Assembly: GCF_000208865.1 (NCBI RefSeq)
Contig: NC_018395.1
Coordinates: forward strand, 5,132,839 to 5,196,838
Reading direction: 5' to 3'
Source: Neospora caninum Liverpool
Lineage: Eukaryota > Apicomplexa > Conoidasida > Eucoccidiorida > Sarcocystidae
DNA length: 64,000 bases
In this document: positions 51,201-62,665 of the stretch, in pieces
Layout of the letters: every line of letters starts with the position of its first letter
How positions within the stretch are numbered: position 1 is the first letter of the stretch
Notes under the pieces: generated by a model
Told to the model about the DNA's origin: nothing
The model's input: only the letters and a program-made list of their open reading frames with translations
Database searches by the model: none
Made by a program: the position numbers and the translations under genes

Positions 51201-54200
51201 AGGCAGGAGCGGGTGACGATGACGAGGCGTGCGCGTCGGGCACGAGCCCCGCATCCGCGCAGGACGGCGCCGCTGCCTCGCGGGCGCAGTCTCCGTTTCT
51301 CCTTTTTGCGTCAACTCCTTCCCCGTCTCGTCTCTCTCCGGGGGTGTCTTCACCACAGAGCCGAAGCTGCGGCGGCTGGGTCGTGTCTGTTTTTTGCGCC
51401 TGCCTCGACGCGGTCACTCGCGTGAAAGGATGCTTCTTGAACAGGCCTACTTTCCCGTGCCCCGCCCCGGGGTCTAAGAGCGCAATCGAGAGCTCAGGCG
51501 AAGGCAGCAACGGCGTGACGCACACGCACGAAGACTCTGAAAAGGCCACCGCTTTCACGCGCCGCCCGAGAAAGACCCACTTCTGCAAAGGCGGCAACTC
51601 CCTTGCCGGTCGGCCGCCGTCTTCCCGATGGCGTAGCTTGCTCACATCCTGAAAGCGCCGAGCCAGGCGACGCACACAAAGAAAGAAAAGAATTCAGAAA
51701 TCAAGACTGTCCCCGCACGACACCTGGTGCCGAATCGCCTCGGCTCGGGGGTGTCCGTTGTGTTTCCGCGCGGGGGGTTCACACAAAACAGAGAGAGCAA
51801 GGAAAGCGCCGGCTCAGGACGACGAACGCATCTGCTTTCTGGAGCGAGAAGGACAGAAACAATCAGGAGAGCGAGACAGGAGAGAGAGGCCAGAGAGAAG
51901 GCGAGTCGCCGGAGAGTGACTAAAGAGAGACACGGGACAGAGAGAGGCGACAACGGAGAGGAGAGGCGAGAGAGAGAGAAGCGGCAACGGAGGAGAGAGA
52001 GAACGCAGGCACACGCGGGGCGCGACAGGCTGCCTCATGGGGCCTGCACGCGCGTTGTGGCTGCTCTTTGCATCTTTGCCAACTTTTCGCCTGTCCACTT
52101 GTTTTCTTCTCCCTCTCTTCGCACCTTTCGCCAGTGGACAAACCGTTGCCAGAGCTGCTCGCCGTCCGTGTTCGTCGAGCCTCTTCCCTCGCGGTCTCCA
52201 TCTGTTTCGCACGCGTCGCCGCGTCTCCGATTTTCAGGGTTGTCCGCCCCCAACCGCCCCGGAGCTGTCTCCGCAGCCTTCCTGAGGCAGTCTGGAGCCT
52301 GTTGCCTCTGACGTCTCTCCTCATTGTCCCTGAAAACCCCCCCGTGTCTCTCGCGCCAACCTGAAAAAGCCGAGACAGACAAGAGGACGCATCAACCGAA
52401 CCACACCAAGCGAATCAGGGCGGAAAGGCAATAGCAGTGACGCCGCGCCGTTCGCAACTGAAACCTCGCTCGACACAGACCGTCGCAGAAAGGGGTGACG
52501 CACCTCCGCACTCGCGTGTCTCTGCCGTGGCAGATTCGTGGTTTCTTCCTTTCCGCCCGTCCAACCAAAAGCGCAGCTGCTCGTCGTCGCTGAGACTCCG
52601 GTCGCCTTTTGGCAGCGTCTCTGCGGTTGGCGAGGAGCCTGGAGTTTGAAGCGAAAACGTCGAGTGAGCGGGGGACACGCAGTCGCGACGCGCGTCTGCA
52701 AGCCGCTGCTCGAGAGCTGCTGCCGCCTGAAGAAAGCGAAAAAGAGCACGGGAAGATGCGCACGACAGACACGCCTCAAAAGGACGAAAGGCGATTCAGA
52801 GGACGACAAAGCAGGAGAGTGAAGACGGAAAAAAAGGTTAGGAGAGAACATGGCGCGTCGAATTGAGAGCGTCGCCGCAAGTACGCATCAGCCATCGCAA
52901 CTCCCTGGACAAGAACCTCCAATTGGGAACGGGGTGCAAAACGCCCTGCGCAGACTTCCTAGGCAGCTGTGCATCTGTGCAGCCACGCGACGGACAGGCT
53001 AAGGCCTCACGCGAGCTCGCGTGACTCTGTCAGCGACAGGCAGTGCGCAATCGGAAAAGACAAACGGTTATTCTAGCTATGGATGTGCGCGCACACCTAA
53101 ACATTCATCCACATATATGTACATATATACATATATATATATATAGGCATACATCTAAATGCATTTATACACATGTACGTATATCTATGTACGTGCAGGC
53201 AAACGTATCTACGTATTGATGCATGCCCACGAATATGTATATATTTACATATGTTGTATGCGCACGATTTCAAAGCAGAGTTGATCGTCCGGCTCTGTGT
53301 GAAACATGTTTGCAGCATCGTATCGAGGGGGGCGGTTCACGTTGGGCATACCTCGTCGACGAGGAAAAGAAGGAAGTACGACTCGCGACGACTTGACCAA
53401 GGCCCAGGCTCCTCGTGGTGGAGTGTCCCCACCCGCTGCTCCGAGTTGAAGTCGGTGAGGACGGCGTCTGCCCCGTCGATCCAGCGCGCATGCAGAAGAC
53501 TCTGCAGACGGCGAGAGAGAACGAGAAGAAAAGTGTCTTTCACAGAAACATGTGCTTTGCCGAACCCGCACAGGTTGAGGAGTCGGGGGTGGTTTGGGCT
53601 GCGACATTTCCTGCAAAGCAAAGGCCGCTTGTAGGATGAAGCCAACCAGAATGTTAGACAGGCGGACGTGTACGGAAACTACAGGTACTTCTCAGAGTAA
53701 TTTACGGACAGAAAGAAGAGACAAGGCCCCAGGAGGAAATGCTGCAAGACACACGGGTAAGGGGGAAGCGCAGAGACACAACCCCGAGGAGAGGTCGTCG
53801 CCACAGACCCGCGAAGCAAAAGACGGGAAATGAAAAAGCCTGAAACGTAACGGAAACGGAGGCAGACACGGCCGAGCACGTCACGGACGCTTTCGCGCGC
53901 AAGTGTCTAGGCAGAGCGGGTGACAAAGAGCGCATTCTCGCCAGGCCAGAAGAGAGCGCCAACCCCGCTCTCGTGAAATACTACGCCGGGGCGTTCAATA
54001 TGTTGACCCGGGGATCGGGAAGCGTCAGTTAGAGGGAGACGCAAAGAGAACAGCGTAGCGGAGGCAAGCAAGCAGCAGCGCAGAGAGGCATATTGAGAGA
54101 GGTGAAACGGGAGAAAGAGAGGTCGCAAGCGAAAAAGAGATGGGGCGGTAGACATGCGTACGGGGAACTCGATACACAATCGCGTTGCGACAGACTCTCA

Positions 54201-56920
54201 CGCGCTTTCGTCGTGCAACTTCTTGCCACCAGTGCCTCTCGGCTCGGAAACTCTTCGTTCGAGTTCTCTTTCTTTCTCGCGTTCGTCGTGATCCTGTCCT
54301 CTGTCTTCTTCTTTACCTTGTGAGTACAGTGCTCTTTCTTTGGCTTCTTTCTCTTTTTACCCGGCCTTCTTTCTCGTTTGTTTTTCTCCCCTTATCTCTT
54401 GTTTGTTCCTTATTTCTGCTTCGTGTCTCCTCGTTGCATCTCTCTTCTCATCTTTCCGAATCTCTTCTGGTCTTTCTGCCTCGCCTCGTTTCCCTCTTCC
54501 TTCTCCATCTCTTGCTTCCTTCTGTCGTTTTCTTCTGCTGTTTTCTGCTCTTGTCTCCGTTCCTTCTCTTCCTTCTCTTACGGTGCCGAGCCGAACACTC
54601 AAATCGTGCGCCTCGGCGAGAAGTCCGCGTTTGACAAATGCAAAGAGGAGGCCTTCCTGCGTCTCAGCCGCGCCTTCTCGGCCTGCAGTCTCTGCGCTTC
54701 GAGAGTCTCCTCGATTCCCAGACTCTTCACCTGCGAACGGCACCAGAGGAGAAACAGGCAAACACACACACGAGAGACAGGTGCACACAAACAAGACGTT
54801 TCTTCGGTCTCTTCTTCTCTCACGCGCTAAACGTTCGCCTTCCTCTGCGCATCTGGGTCGGCTTGGAGCTGACTCCGGTCCCCCTAAAGAACGCGTTGGA
54901 AACCGACCGGACGTCTGGCCAGAGACACCCAGGGAACGAGCGCGAAAAGCTGCGGAGGCCTGTCGAAGCCTTTACCTCGTCTCAGGCTCTGAGGAGCAAC
55001 AATTGCAAACTTGGAAGCAAGATGCGTCAACGCCTCATTCGATGCATGCAAATGCTCGCTAGCTGCAATCGCCAAATTGCGGAATGTCGTCGCGGGAACC
55101 CGATACATCTGAGGACGATCGGCTGAAGACGTCGACGAGGACGGAGATGCCTCCCTGAGGAGTTTGTCGCGTTTTTGTCTGCTTGGCGTTAGGACTGTCA
55201 AGGGAGGAAAAGCTCGAATCGCTTCGCTGCGTCGAGCGGCGTCGGGGATGGCGAGAATCTCTCGCCACACAGCTTCGGCCTTTTTCTGCCGGACCTCTGA
55301 GACGTCTTTCGCCTTCCTCGTGTTCGAATTCCCATCCTCCGCGCGTCCCGCACAAGCAACTTTGCCTGCGGACCGCGCAGCCCCGCTGCTGCGAGTCCTC
55401 GTTTTTGTACGAGACACGAGGCGTTCTTCTTCCGGTTCTTCCCTGTCTTCCTCTTCGTGTTCGGCCTTGTCTTCGTTCTCTCCCCCCGCGACGCATTCAC
55501 CCTCTGTCCCCTCTGCTCTCTCTCCTTCTCGCACGCCCGCAACCAATCCCGGTCGTAGGTCGGTTTCCTTCTTCGGCTTCCGTTTGCCTTTTCGCTGGCA
55601 AGTGCGCAACGCCAAGCCTCTCTCCTCTCCCACCCGTGAACCTGCCCCGGTCTCTCTCTCTGTCTCTCTCTCTGTTTCTCTCTCTGTCTCTCTCTCTGTC
55701 TCTCTCTCTGTCTCTCTGCCCCACACGCCTCTCTCCTTCGCGCCCCATGTCCGCCCCTCCGTCGCGGCGCCTTCCTGGGGACTTGCGCCGGCTTCTCTTC
55801 TGCCATCGCCGAATGCCTCAGACCTCCTGGCTGACAGCAAAGAGGGCCGATGCCAGGTTCCACTCTCAGGTGTCTCCGTCGCCCTGTCTTCCTCAGGTAC
55901 CCCGCGCGAGTTACGGCAGGAAGCCTTCTTCGTCTCTCGCGTCTCCCCGGTCACCTCGCGAGACGCATCGGGCTCGGAGGTTGGCCGGAGAGCATCCGCG
56001 AACGCAGGCGCGTCCTGCAAAAACGACAGAGACGCTTGCGGCGCGAGAAAAAAAGAAGACGCGAACGGCGAGGCAGAAGAGGAAGCGGACGCAAGAGAGG
56101 AAACAGAAGGAGAAGAAACAGAAGGAGAGGAAGGCGGAGAGGAGGAAGGCGCGGACTTGGAAAGGTGGAGATCCGAATCAGCGGTGGAGCTACTGAACCG
56201 ACGAGGCGCTTGAGGAGAAACGAGCGAAAGCGAGAGTGCGGAACGTGGCGCGTGACGGACAGGAGCAAACGGAGGGAAAACGGGGAAGGGTGACGGGGAA
56301 AAAAAACTTGAACGGGGTATGGTTCGGAGCCCGCGAGAGCGCACAAGTCGAGCAGAGGCAGTGACAGGCGCACCCTCCGCAGGGAGACCGCGCGGGTTCT
56401 TGGCCGGGGAGTGAAGACGACTGTGGGGAGGCAAACCTGAGAAACCGCCAACAGAAATCGTCACTCGGCGGCGGAGCAGCCATGGATGGCTTCTCTTGCT
56501 TTCGACCGAAAGGCGCGTCCTTGGAGAACACGAAAATGACAGAGAAAGAGAGGAGGCAGACCCAAAAGGTGACGCAAGTCGTACAGGAGAACGGGACAGA
56601 GAAGACGAAGATGCAGCAGGCGTAGAAGAAGGGCGAGAAGGAAGACGAGAAAACGTACAAGACGCGGCGGAGCGAGGACGACAGCCCGGAGCAGCGGAGG
56701 GCGAGGCAGCGTTTCGAGCGAGTCTGGGAGATTGCACATCGCACGAGCGCGGTGGCACAGCGGAGACAGCCGTCAACGGTCTCCTTTGAGAGGAGATCTG
56801 GGAAACAAGGCACTGTGGCGCGGAGGCCGTGGACCATGGCCGATACCGCGAGAAAAGAAAAAAAAGTTTGCGTTGCGCGCGAGCGAACGCAGACAGGGGA
56901 ATGTTTCCCTCGGGCGTCAT
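42562..56920 (-). CDS. Giant UPF1/SMUBP2-like superfamily 1 RNA/DNA helicase
   Basis: Phase-consistent exons: 56920-54976, 54730-54582, 53501-53433, 52726-52504, 52360-52125, 51648-50064, 49456-49307, 49008-48905, 48604-48548, 47996-47843, 47367-47206, 46713-46044, 45608-45482, 44175-44111 and 43391-43275. A short connector between 45482 and 44175 and the last exons (possibly about 42980-42860 and 42725-42562) are unresolved. All SF1B motifs are present in order: [45 protein letters not shown], then [34 protein letters not shown]. Such enzymes unwind RNA or DNA 5' to 3' using ATP. At nearly 2,000 or more residues it is about twice the size of UPF1 or SMUBP2, through a 900-plus-residue Ser/Arg/Glu-rich N-terminal part and insertions. 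The N-terminus ([20 protein letters not shown]) could be an organellar presequence. Start: ATG at 56920, AAG before it. The exact family member is undecided. Confidence 0.87.
43029..43163. repeat. Long (TA)n/(TAAATA) microsatellite in a helicase intron
   Basis: About 135 bases of almost pure A/T made of TA runs broken at intervals by AAATATA. It lies just downstream of the motif VI exon, inside an intron, and is the longest AT tract in the window. Confidence 0.92.
46391..46502 (-). repeat. In-frame 18-bp minisatellite encoding (SPSPSA)n in the helicase
   Basis: Five tandem copies of an 18-base unit (plus strand GGAGAGGCGGAAGGAGAG) lie in the exon at 46713-46044. On the coding strand they give Ser-Pro-Ser-Pro-Ser-Ala repeated. 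They sit between motif IV and the next helicase strand, within an insertion of roughly 100 residues. Copies look identical or nearly so, which points to recent expansion or homogenisation. Confidence 0.93.
48160..48223. repeat. (TA)n microsatellite in a helicase intron
   Basis: Three runs of TA separated by single C bases lie in the intron between the exons at 48604-48548 and 47996-47843. Confidence 0.9.
50330..50425 (-). repeat. Degenerate tandem repeat encoding LPSAL/LPSEL-type units in the helicase
   Basis: Imperfect repeats of about 24-30 bases (GCTCAGAAGGCAGACGAG-like) are translated on the minus strand as a run of Leu-Pro-Ser-Ala/Glu-Leu-Gln units. They lie in the long exon just before the Walker A motif. 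Confidence 0.7.
55650..55716 (-). repeat. In-frame 12-bp repeat encoding (RETE)n in the helicase N-terminal region
   Basis: A GTCTCTCTCTCT-like unit is repeated about six times on the plus strand. On the minus strand it encodes Arg-Glu-Thr-Glu repeated in the first helicase exon, an alternating-charge segment with no known fold. Confidence 0.9.
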
Positions 56921-59900
56921 CTTGGAAAGCAGAGAGACGGGCGGAAGTGGTCCGAGCAATGTGTCCAAAGCCGAGAACCCAGCCAAGAGGCGACAGGCAC
57001 CGAAAACGAAGAAGGCCGAATCGACGCACGACCGCACAAGAGAAGGCGACGAAGGAGAGAGCCAGACGTCGAAGGGTGACGGGAGACGGGAGCGAAGGCC
57101 GCTGACACTGATCGTTAGAAAAGCCAACACAGACGCGCACGGCTACTGTCAGTTTTCCCCGTTTCTCTAGCGGCGAACGCAGACCCGTAGGCTCTGTCGC
57201 TTCTGAGTTGCCCTCTTCCGCAGCTTCCAGGCGACTCTTTCCCCGCCATCGTCCCCTCTTTTCCTTTTTGCGAAGAATGCGAGTGGCAAACGACGGAAAA
57301 AAGGCAGGCTTTGAGTGTATCCTACATCGCCGCCCAGTTGCATCTGCAGCCAAGCAAAAACAGGAGACACCTGGAGATCCTCATGCTGTGTCTCGCCCTC
57401 TCTGCTGTTTGTCGCCCCCGTCTCGCCACGTCCTTCTCCGAAACGTCGAGGCTCTTCTCGCCTCTCTACCTCTCACCGAGCTTCGCTTGCGAGAGGAGAA
57501 GGCGAGCCTCAGAGAGAGGACAAAAGAGGGCCGCAAAATGCACGAAATATCGTTTGAGGAAAGATGCCGCTCCAGTGAATGTGTCCAAAAGAAAGGGCCT
57601 TCCTCTCCCTCGTCGTTCTTCCCTCCACCTGAAGAGTAGGGCTCTCTAAACATCCATCTTTCTTCTCTCTGTGTTGTCTTTGGGAGTGTGAAGAGCTGAG
57701 AGAAAGCAAGAAGACAGCCTCCCGGAGCTGTCTCTTTCATCCCAAGAGAAAAATCAAATGTGTATCTTCCTTTCACCTCCCTCGCCCCGCGGTTTCCCTG
57801 TCTCTCTTTCCTGCCGGCTCTACTCAGCCTCTCCCTGTCGAGTGTGCCTCCGAACTGTCGTCGCTCTGCAGCCTCTCCGGGACTCGGGGGCCGCCCTCGA
57901 CACACGCGGGCGGGTTTTCGCCGAGAGGACTAGCGGAAAGAAATGAAGCTGGCGAGAAGAGAAGGCGAAACGTCCAGAGAGGGGTGAGCGAAGAAAGAGA
58001 AGAAAAGGGAGAAAAGGAAAGGCGCTCCAGAAGAACGCAAGAGGCAGTTCTTTTGATTGGAAGCCAAAGAGACCGCCGGAAACGGTCCTTCTCCGCGGAG
58101 GGCTGCGGCGGTCGAGTGTGCGGCATGCAATTGCCGAGGTTCGAGAGACGCACACCTATAGGAGGGTAGAAGAAAGCGAAGAAAGGGAAGAAAAGGGAGA
58201 AAAGAAGAGAAAGGGACTGAAGGAAAAACAGGGCTTGGAGAGGGAAAATGAGAAAAAAGCGAACGGAAGAGACGAAGACACCAAAGAGGCGACCGCGCAT
58301 GCGGTGCCGCGCCTCGCTCTGGACCGCAAGGTCTTCTACCCGCGTTTTTCTGTCTTTGCATCTCTTTTTCTCTAAAGTTTCCGCTGCGGAAAAAGCAAAG
58401 AAGAAGAAAAGAGGAAAAGAAGGAAAGAAGAGAAGAAATCCCCTCGCTTGCTGCACGCGTAACCACGAACGAGTCGCGGGTAAGGAACAGCCAGAGCCGA
58501 GACGAAAGCAAACAAGACAGCAAAGGAGAAAGCAAGACGGAAAGTAACGCTATCCATTTGTTATAAGGGTCTATCACAGGCGACGCAGGAACGAACTCCT
58601 GGAGATTCGAGCGTTCCTTAAGTTTCCTTGAGTTCTTTTTATCGCGATCGCTGACTCGCCGACGAGACTGAAGAGCTATCTCACGGTTTGTTGGACGGGG
58701 CATTTGAACGAGAGAATGAAGTGACGCTCGCCATCCTTCTTCGCCTTCCAGCCAGCGCCTTGCACAGGTTTCGGGAACCGCTTGAGAGAAAAAGAGAAAG
58801 ACCGAGGAATGTGAAACATGATCAAGAAACTACATGCTCAGTACGCCGATAAAACCCGTGCGCGTGAACACGAAACTCACGGGAGGTGTTAAGCGAGTGA
58901 AGCGATGCGGGTATGTGCATGTGTGCATATGATTGAGTGTGCTCTCTCTCTATATATATGTGTATATATATGCATATATATACATATATGTAGATGTCTG
59001 TCTTGCTCAGGTCTCTGCCTGTCTCTCGCACAGTGTCGTCATTGCTCGCCGTTCTCTCCTGGGTGGTTTCGTGTCTCCTTTCGTCCCTGTGTGAGGGCGA
59101 AACGCTCTCCTCTCGGTGTTGACCCTCTATCCATTCATCTGTGTATAAACCTAACAGCTCTTTCTCTTTTCGTTTTGTGCTCTTTCTTAAACCCACAAGT
59201 CATCTTCTTCGTTCTTCCTCCTGCACTCTCCACATTCTGCATCAGCATCGCTTTCTGCATCGGTCCGTTTTTCGAGCAGGTGGATTGATGCGGCCCGCGA
59301 TTCTTCGTCTCTCTCACCTCTACCCTTGCCTTGTGCATATTCGATAGGTTTTCCCTCGACGCTTCTGGAGCAGGCTTCTCTCCTGAAATCGTGGACCCGT
59401 GACTTCTGTCTCTCGCTTCCAACGTATCTCCACTGCAGCACTTGTCTCCGGAGACATCTGAGTCTCAGCGATACGTCAATCTCTGTCTCCACCGAATTCG
59501 CCCACATGTGACCAGTTCTTCAATGCCCATATCTCCCAGTCTCAATTTATAATGTACACACGTATGGCTCTGCATCAGCCCTAGATTTTTTCTGTCCCGG
59601 CTTACCCCCTCCACGCAAATTCTGGAGAGATATACACATACACATAAATATATATATGAATATATGTCTTTCAGTGACGCGCCTTCCTCGCTTCTTGGTA
59701 GCCTGCCTCGTGGCCCATATACTGGTCCGCTGTCGCTCTCTGTCCCCCTTTGGCTCTCGAATCTCAGTCTCGCTCTCTTGGCCAACGACACGCCCGAGAT
59801 CTGTCGCTAGCAGGCGAATAAGACTTTCTCGGGGATCGAAAACTGTAAATATTGTGTTACGGGTTTATCGAAAACTTTGATATTTCAAAGGTATGGTTTT

Positions 59901-60281
59901 GAGCTTTCCTCGAAACCTTGAAAGGCACAACAGAACTGGGAGCCGGCAAGCAAACGGATTGAGGGTCTGAACCAGGCGTGAGTTCTTGGGAAAACGCCTT
60001 GAAGAGGAACAGATCTCAGACTGTGCGTTGATTACAGAGGGTAGACGCAAAAAGGGACAAAGCGAGGGAGCACGAGGGCGAACGAGAGAAAAAAAAGAGA
60101 AGGTGAGAAATGGCGAGAGCGAGAGGCGGATAGAGGCAGAGAGCCTCGGAAGAGGAGCCAGGCCGAGGCGCTGCAAGAAGGCCTTGTTAAAAGGGTGAAG
60201 AGATCCCGGACCGACGAGACGCATCCGCGATGGTCTTCTTCTTTAAGAACGTGTGGAAACGCATGAAGCGAGAGACGGAAT
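56921..60281. other. Intergenic: helicase 5' region and Sec22 3' region
   Basis: This 3.4 kb lies between two tandem minus-strand genes. Bases 57960-58270 and 58380-58540 are strongly purine-rich on the plus strand, so pyrimidine-rich in the sense of the helicase transcript; this is usual for coccidian 5' leaders. Short (TA)n runs lie at 58951-58990. Large frames here are low-complexity Ser/Arg/Phe products of that skew and are not called. Confidence 0.5.
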
Positions 60282-62665
60282 TCACAGAAAGAATCTCCAG
60301 AAAATCAGAATCAGGAAGAAGAGACACATGACCAGGAGAGGGGCATATTGCTGCAGGAGTGCGCGGAAACTCAGCGCCTTGGCCAGGCCCTTAAACTGAA
60401 AAAGAAAGCGCAGAGACACCGCAAAAGAAAGAGTACGCATGCAGAAAGCAATGGCGAAAAACACGAACAGGTTGTTCATGGCGAAAACAAAAAGCATGGA
60501 TCCGAGAGACGCGCATGGCAGCCACGAAGGCAGCATCTCCTCAACAAAAAACTCCCGCGCCTAGCGGCACCAAGAAAGGACAAACACAAGTAACCACGAG
60601 GACGTTTTGAGACCCCACGCAGACTGAAGTGGACTGGCGCCTACAGACAGGCGCATGCGAGAAAAAAAGGCGCTCGCAGTCCGTGTAGTGAAGGCGGTAA
60701 CCTCAGCTGTGAACGCAGCCTCTCTGTACACACATGCCTCTGTCGTATCGAAAAGTGAAGAGAGAGAAGGACACGATTGGGTTGGAAGCAGCGAGTTGGA
60801 CAACGTCGCAGGCCGCAACCCTGCGCAGGTGCCCACCTAAACACCTCTGCGTGGTGCGTGTTTTCGATCCGAACCCGCGAGGGGGGCGACACAGAGACAG
60901 CAGCTAAAACGTCGAGGCGAGCAAAGCGCAGGGAAACGCATCACCGGAAAGGAATCTGCCAGGCGGGTTTTCTCAGCACCCTTTTTCCACGCACGGGTAA
61001 CGTGTCTCACCTTGGCCGACGCGTCCTTTAGGTCTCCTGCCTTCCTCCCGACGTCTGAGAAAAACGGAAGGACAGAGCACAAGAACAGGGCGCTGTGGCG
61101 AGAAGAAGGGAGGGCGAAGCAGAGGACAGCACGGACACCGAAGTCGAGAAAAGGAAAGACGGACACAAGAGGGACAGAAGAGATCGGAGAGTGCGAAAGG
61201 GCGAGGCAACAAAAGCCGTACCTTCGAGATTTTCGCCGCGCTGCAGAATGTCTTCGATATTTCTTCTCATGATTCCCGTCACTTCTGTGAGAGACTGATT
61301 CAGTTTGTTCAACGCTCGACTCGAGTCAGGGTCGCGATAGTCCTGTTTCTTTCTCTGTATGACACGGTCTGGAAAGGACGCAAAAGGAGAGAGAGAGACG
61401 AAGGACCACCGTAGCCAGGCGCAACGGCAAACATGGCGAGAGAGGAGGAAAGAGAAACAGAGAGACGAACGCCGAACGGCGGAGGCCAGCACAGCCGAGA
61501 ACGAGGCACGCGTACGAAAGGAACGGAAGGGACGATTCCAGAAATGAACGGCGACTGGGGAGACGACAAGACGAAAGGGCGAACGAGAGGTGAAGGAGAG
61601 CGAGAAAGTGAAAGAGAGCAGCGGGGAGAGAAAGACAAATGGTCGATGAAGCCACCGGCTGTATGCACATGCAAGCATCCGTTACTGCAAAACCGAAGCC
61701 GTTCCGGTGTCTCGTCACTTTTTTTAACAGCCGAAAACGTGGCACTGAAGAAAGACGTTTCCCTCTACCCCAGCCGGGAACACCCGGAGCCTCGAGGCAA
61801 GCGGGGCGAGAACGGGAGAAGAAGGCGTCGAACACTCTTTGGGAAGAAGAGATCACCGAAAGCGGAGACACATCTCGTCCCTCCGCGATCTTCCAGTCTT
61901 TTTGCTTGCTTGGAGGCTGCAGGGAGAAGGAGACAGGTACGTCTACATCTCCCGTCAGTGCCACACTGTGCACAGTTTGCCTGTTTTTCTCACCGAACTT
62001 GACAAAGTAATATGGTTTTTCGATTGTCTCGATAATCGATCGATAGTCCACTGCATGCGTCCCAAACGACGTCTGCAGCTCTTCTTGAAACGCTCGCTGA
62101 ATGTCGTCCAAAAAGGAGAAAGCAAGTTTCTTCGGATAGGACGCGCCACACACCGTCATGAACGCGACTCCGTCCTCAACCAGGTAGCTGAAAAACAGCA
62201 GAGCATGGCGAAACCCCGCTTGCATCTGCAAGTCTCCGAGCAGACTACGCACTCACACGTGAAGGTAGCCGCCAGGCGGCTTTTTGCACGTCGCACTGGT
62301 GCATCTCCGTCTGGAAACCCACTGCGGTCGACCCATCAACTAAAAGATATAGACAGATATGCATAGGTACAGGGAGGTGGCGATATACACATAGAAAGAG
62401 ATAGACATGTAGAGAGGTAGATACAGATTTGTCGATGGGCAGCGTGGCTGCTCTGGAGAGATGAGTCTTTCGGTTGCTTTGCGTACTGGTACTTGTACGC
62501 GCCAGCGTCGACTGAGCATCGATTGGGGCCGTGCGCGATGCGTTTCAGAACTTGCTTGGCCTGTTGCTTCAGCGCATGCAGTTGGGGATTCGCCGTGGCG
62601 TCGTCCCAAGTCTCCGCGAGGAGCAGGCCATCGGACGCCCGGCTCACAAAGGTTATGTCGCACAT
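60282..62665 (-). CDS. SEC22: Vesicle-trafficking R-SNARE Sec22
   Basis: Five exons, 62665-62487, 62187-61994, 61368-61222, 61054-61011 and 60395-60282, join in phase to 225 residues (human SEC22B has 215). Residues 1 to about 124 form a longin domain: FVSRASDGLLLAE, LKQQAKQVLKRI, CSVDAGAYKYHYLVEDGVAF, SYPKKLAFSFLDDI. Residues about 140-190 form the SNARE helix, with the zero-layer arginine in NIEDILQRGENL (Arg168). The tail anchor ends the chain: YAPLLVMCLFFLILIFWRFFL. Sec22 sits on ER-derived vesicles and pairs with Q-SNAREs in traffic between ER and Golgi. The start ATG at 62665 has a poor context (C at -3) but its position fits the family. The next gene on the strand, the helicase, is 3.4 kb downstream. 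Identification is very secure. Confidence 0.96.

Noticed and set aside
53907..54179. Minus-strand frame between two early helicase exons
   Set aside because: No usable splice acceptor precedes it, and the neighbouring exons join in phase without it.
55164..56213. Plus-strand frame of about 350 codons
   Set aside because: It is the mirror of the Ser/Arg/Glu-rich first helicase exon. The helicase strand is supported by phase-matched splicing to a conserved motor.
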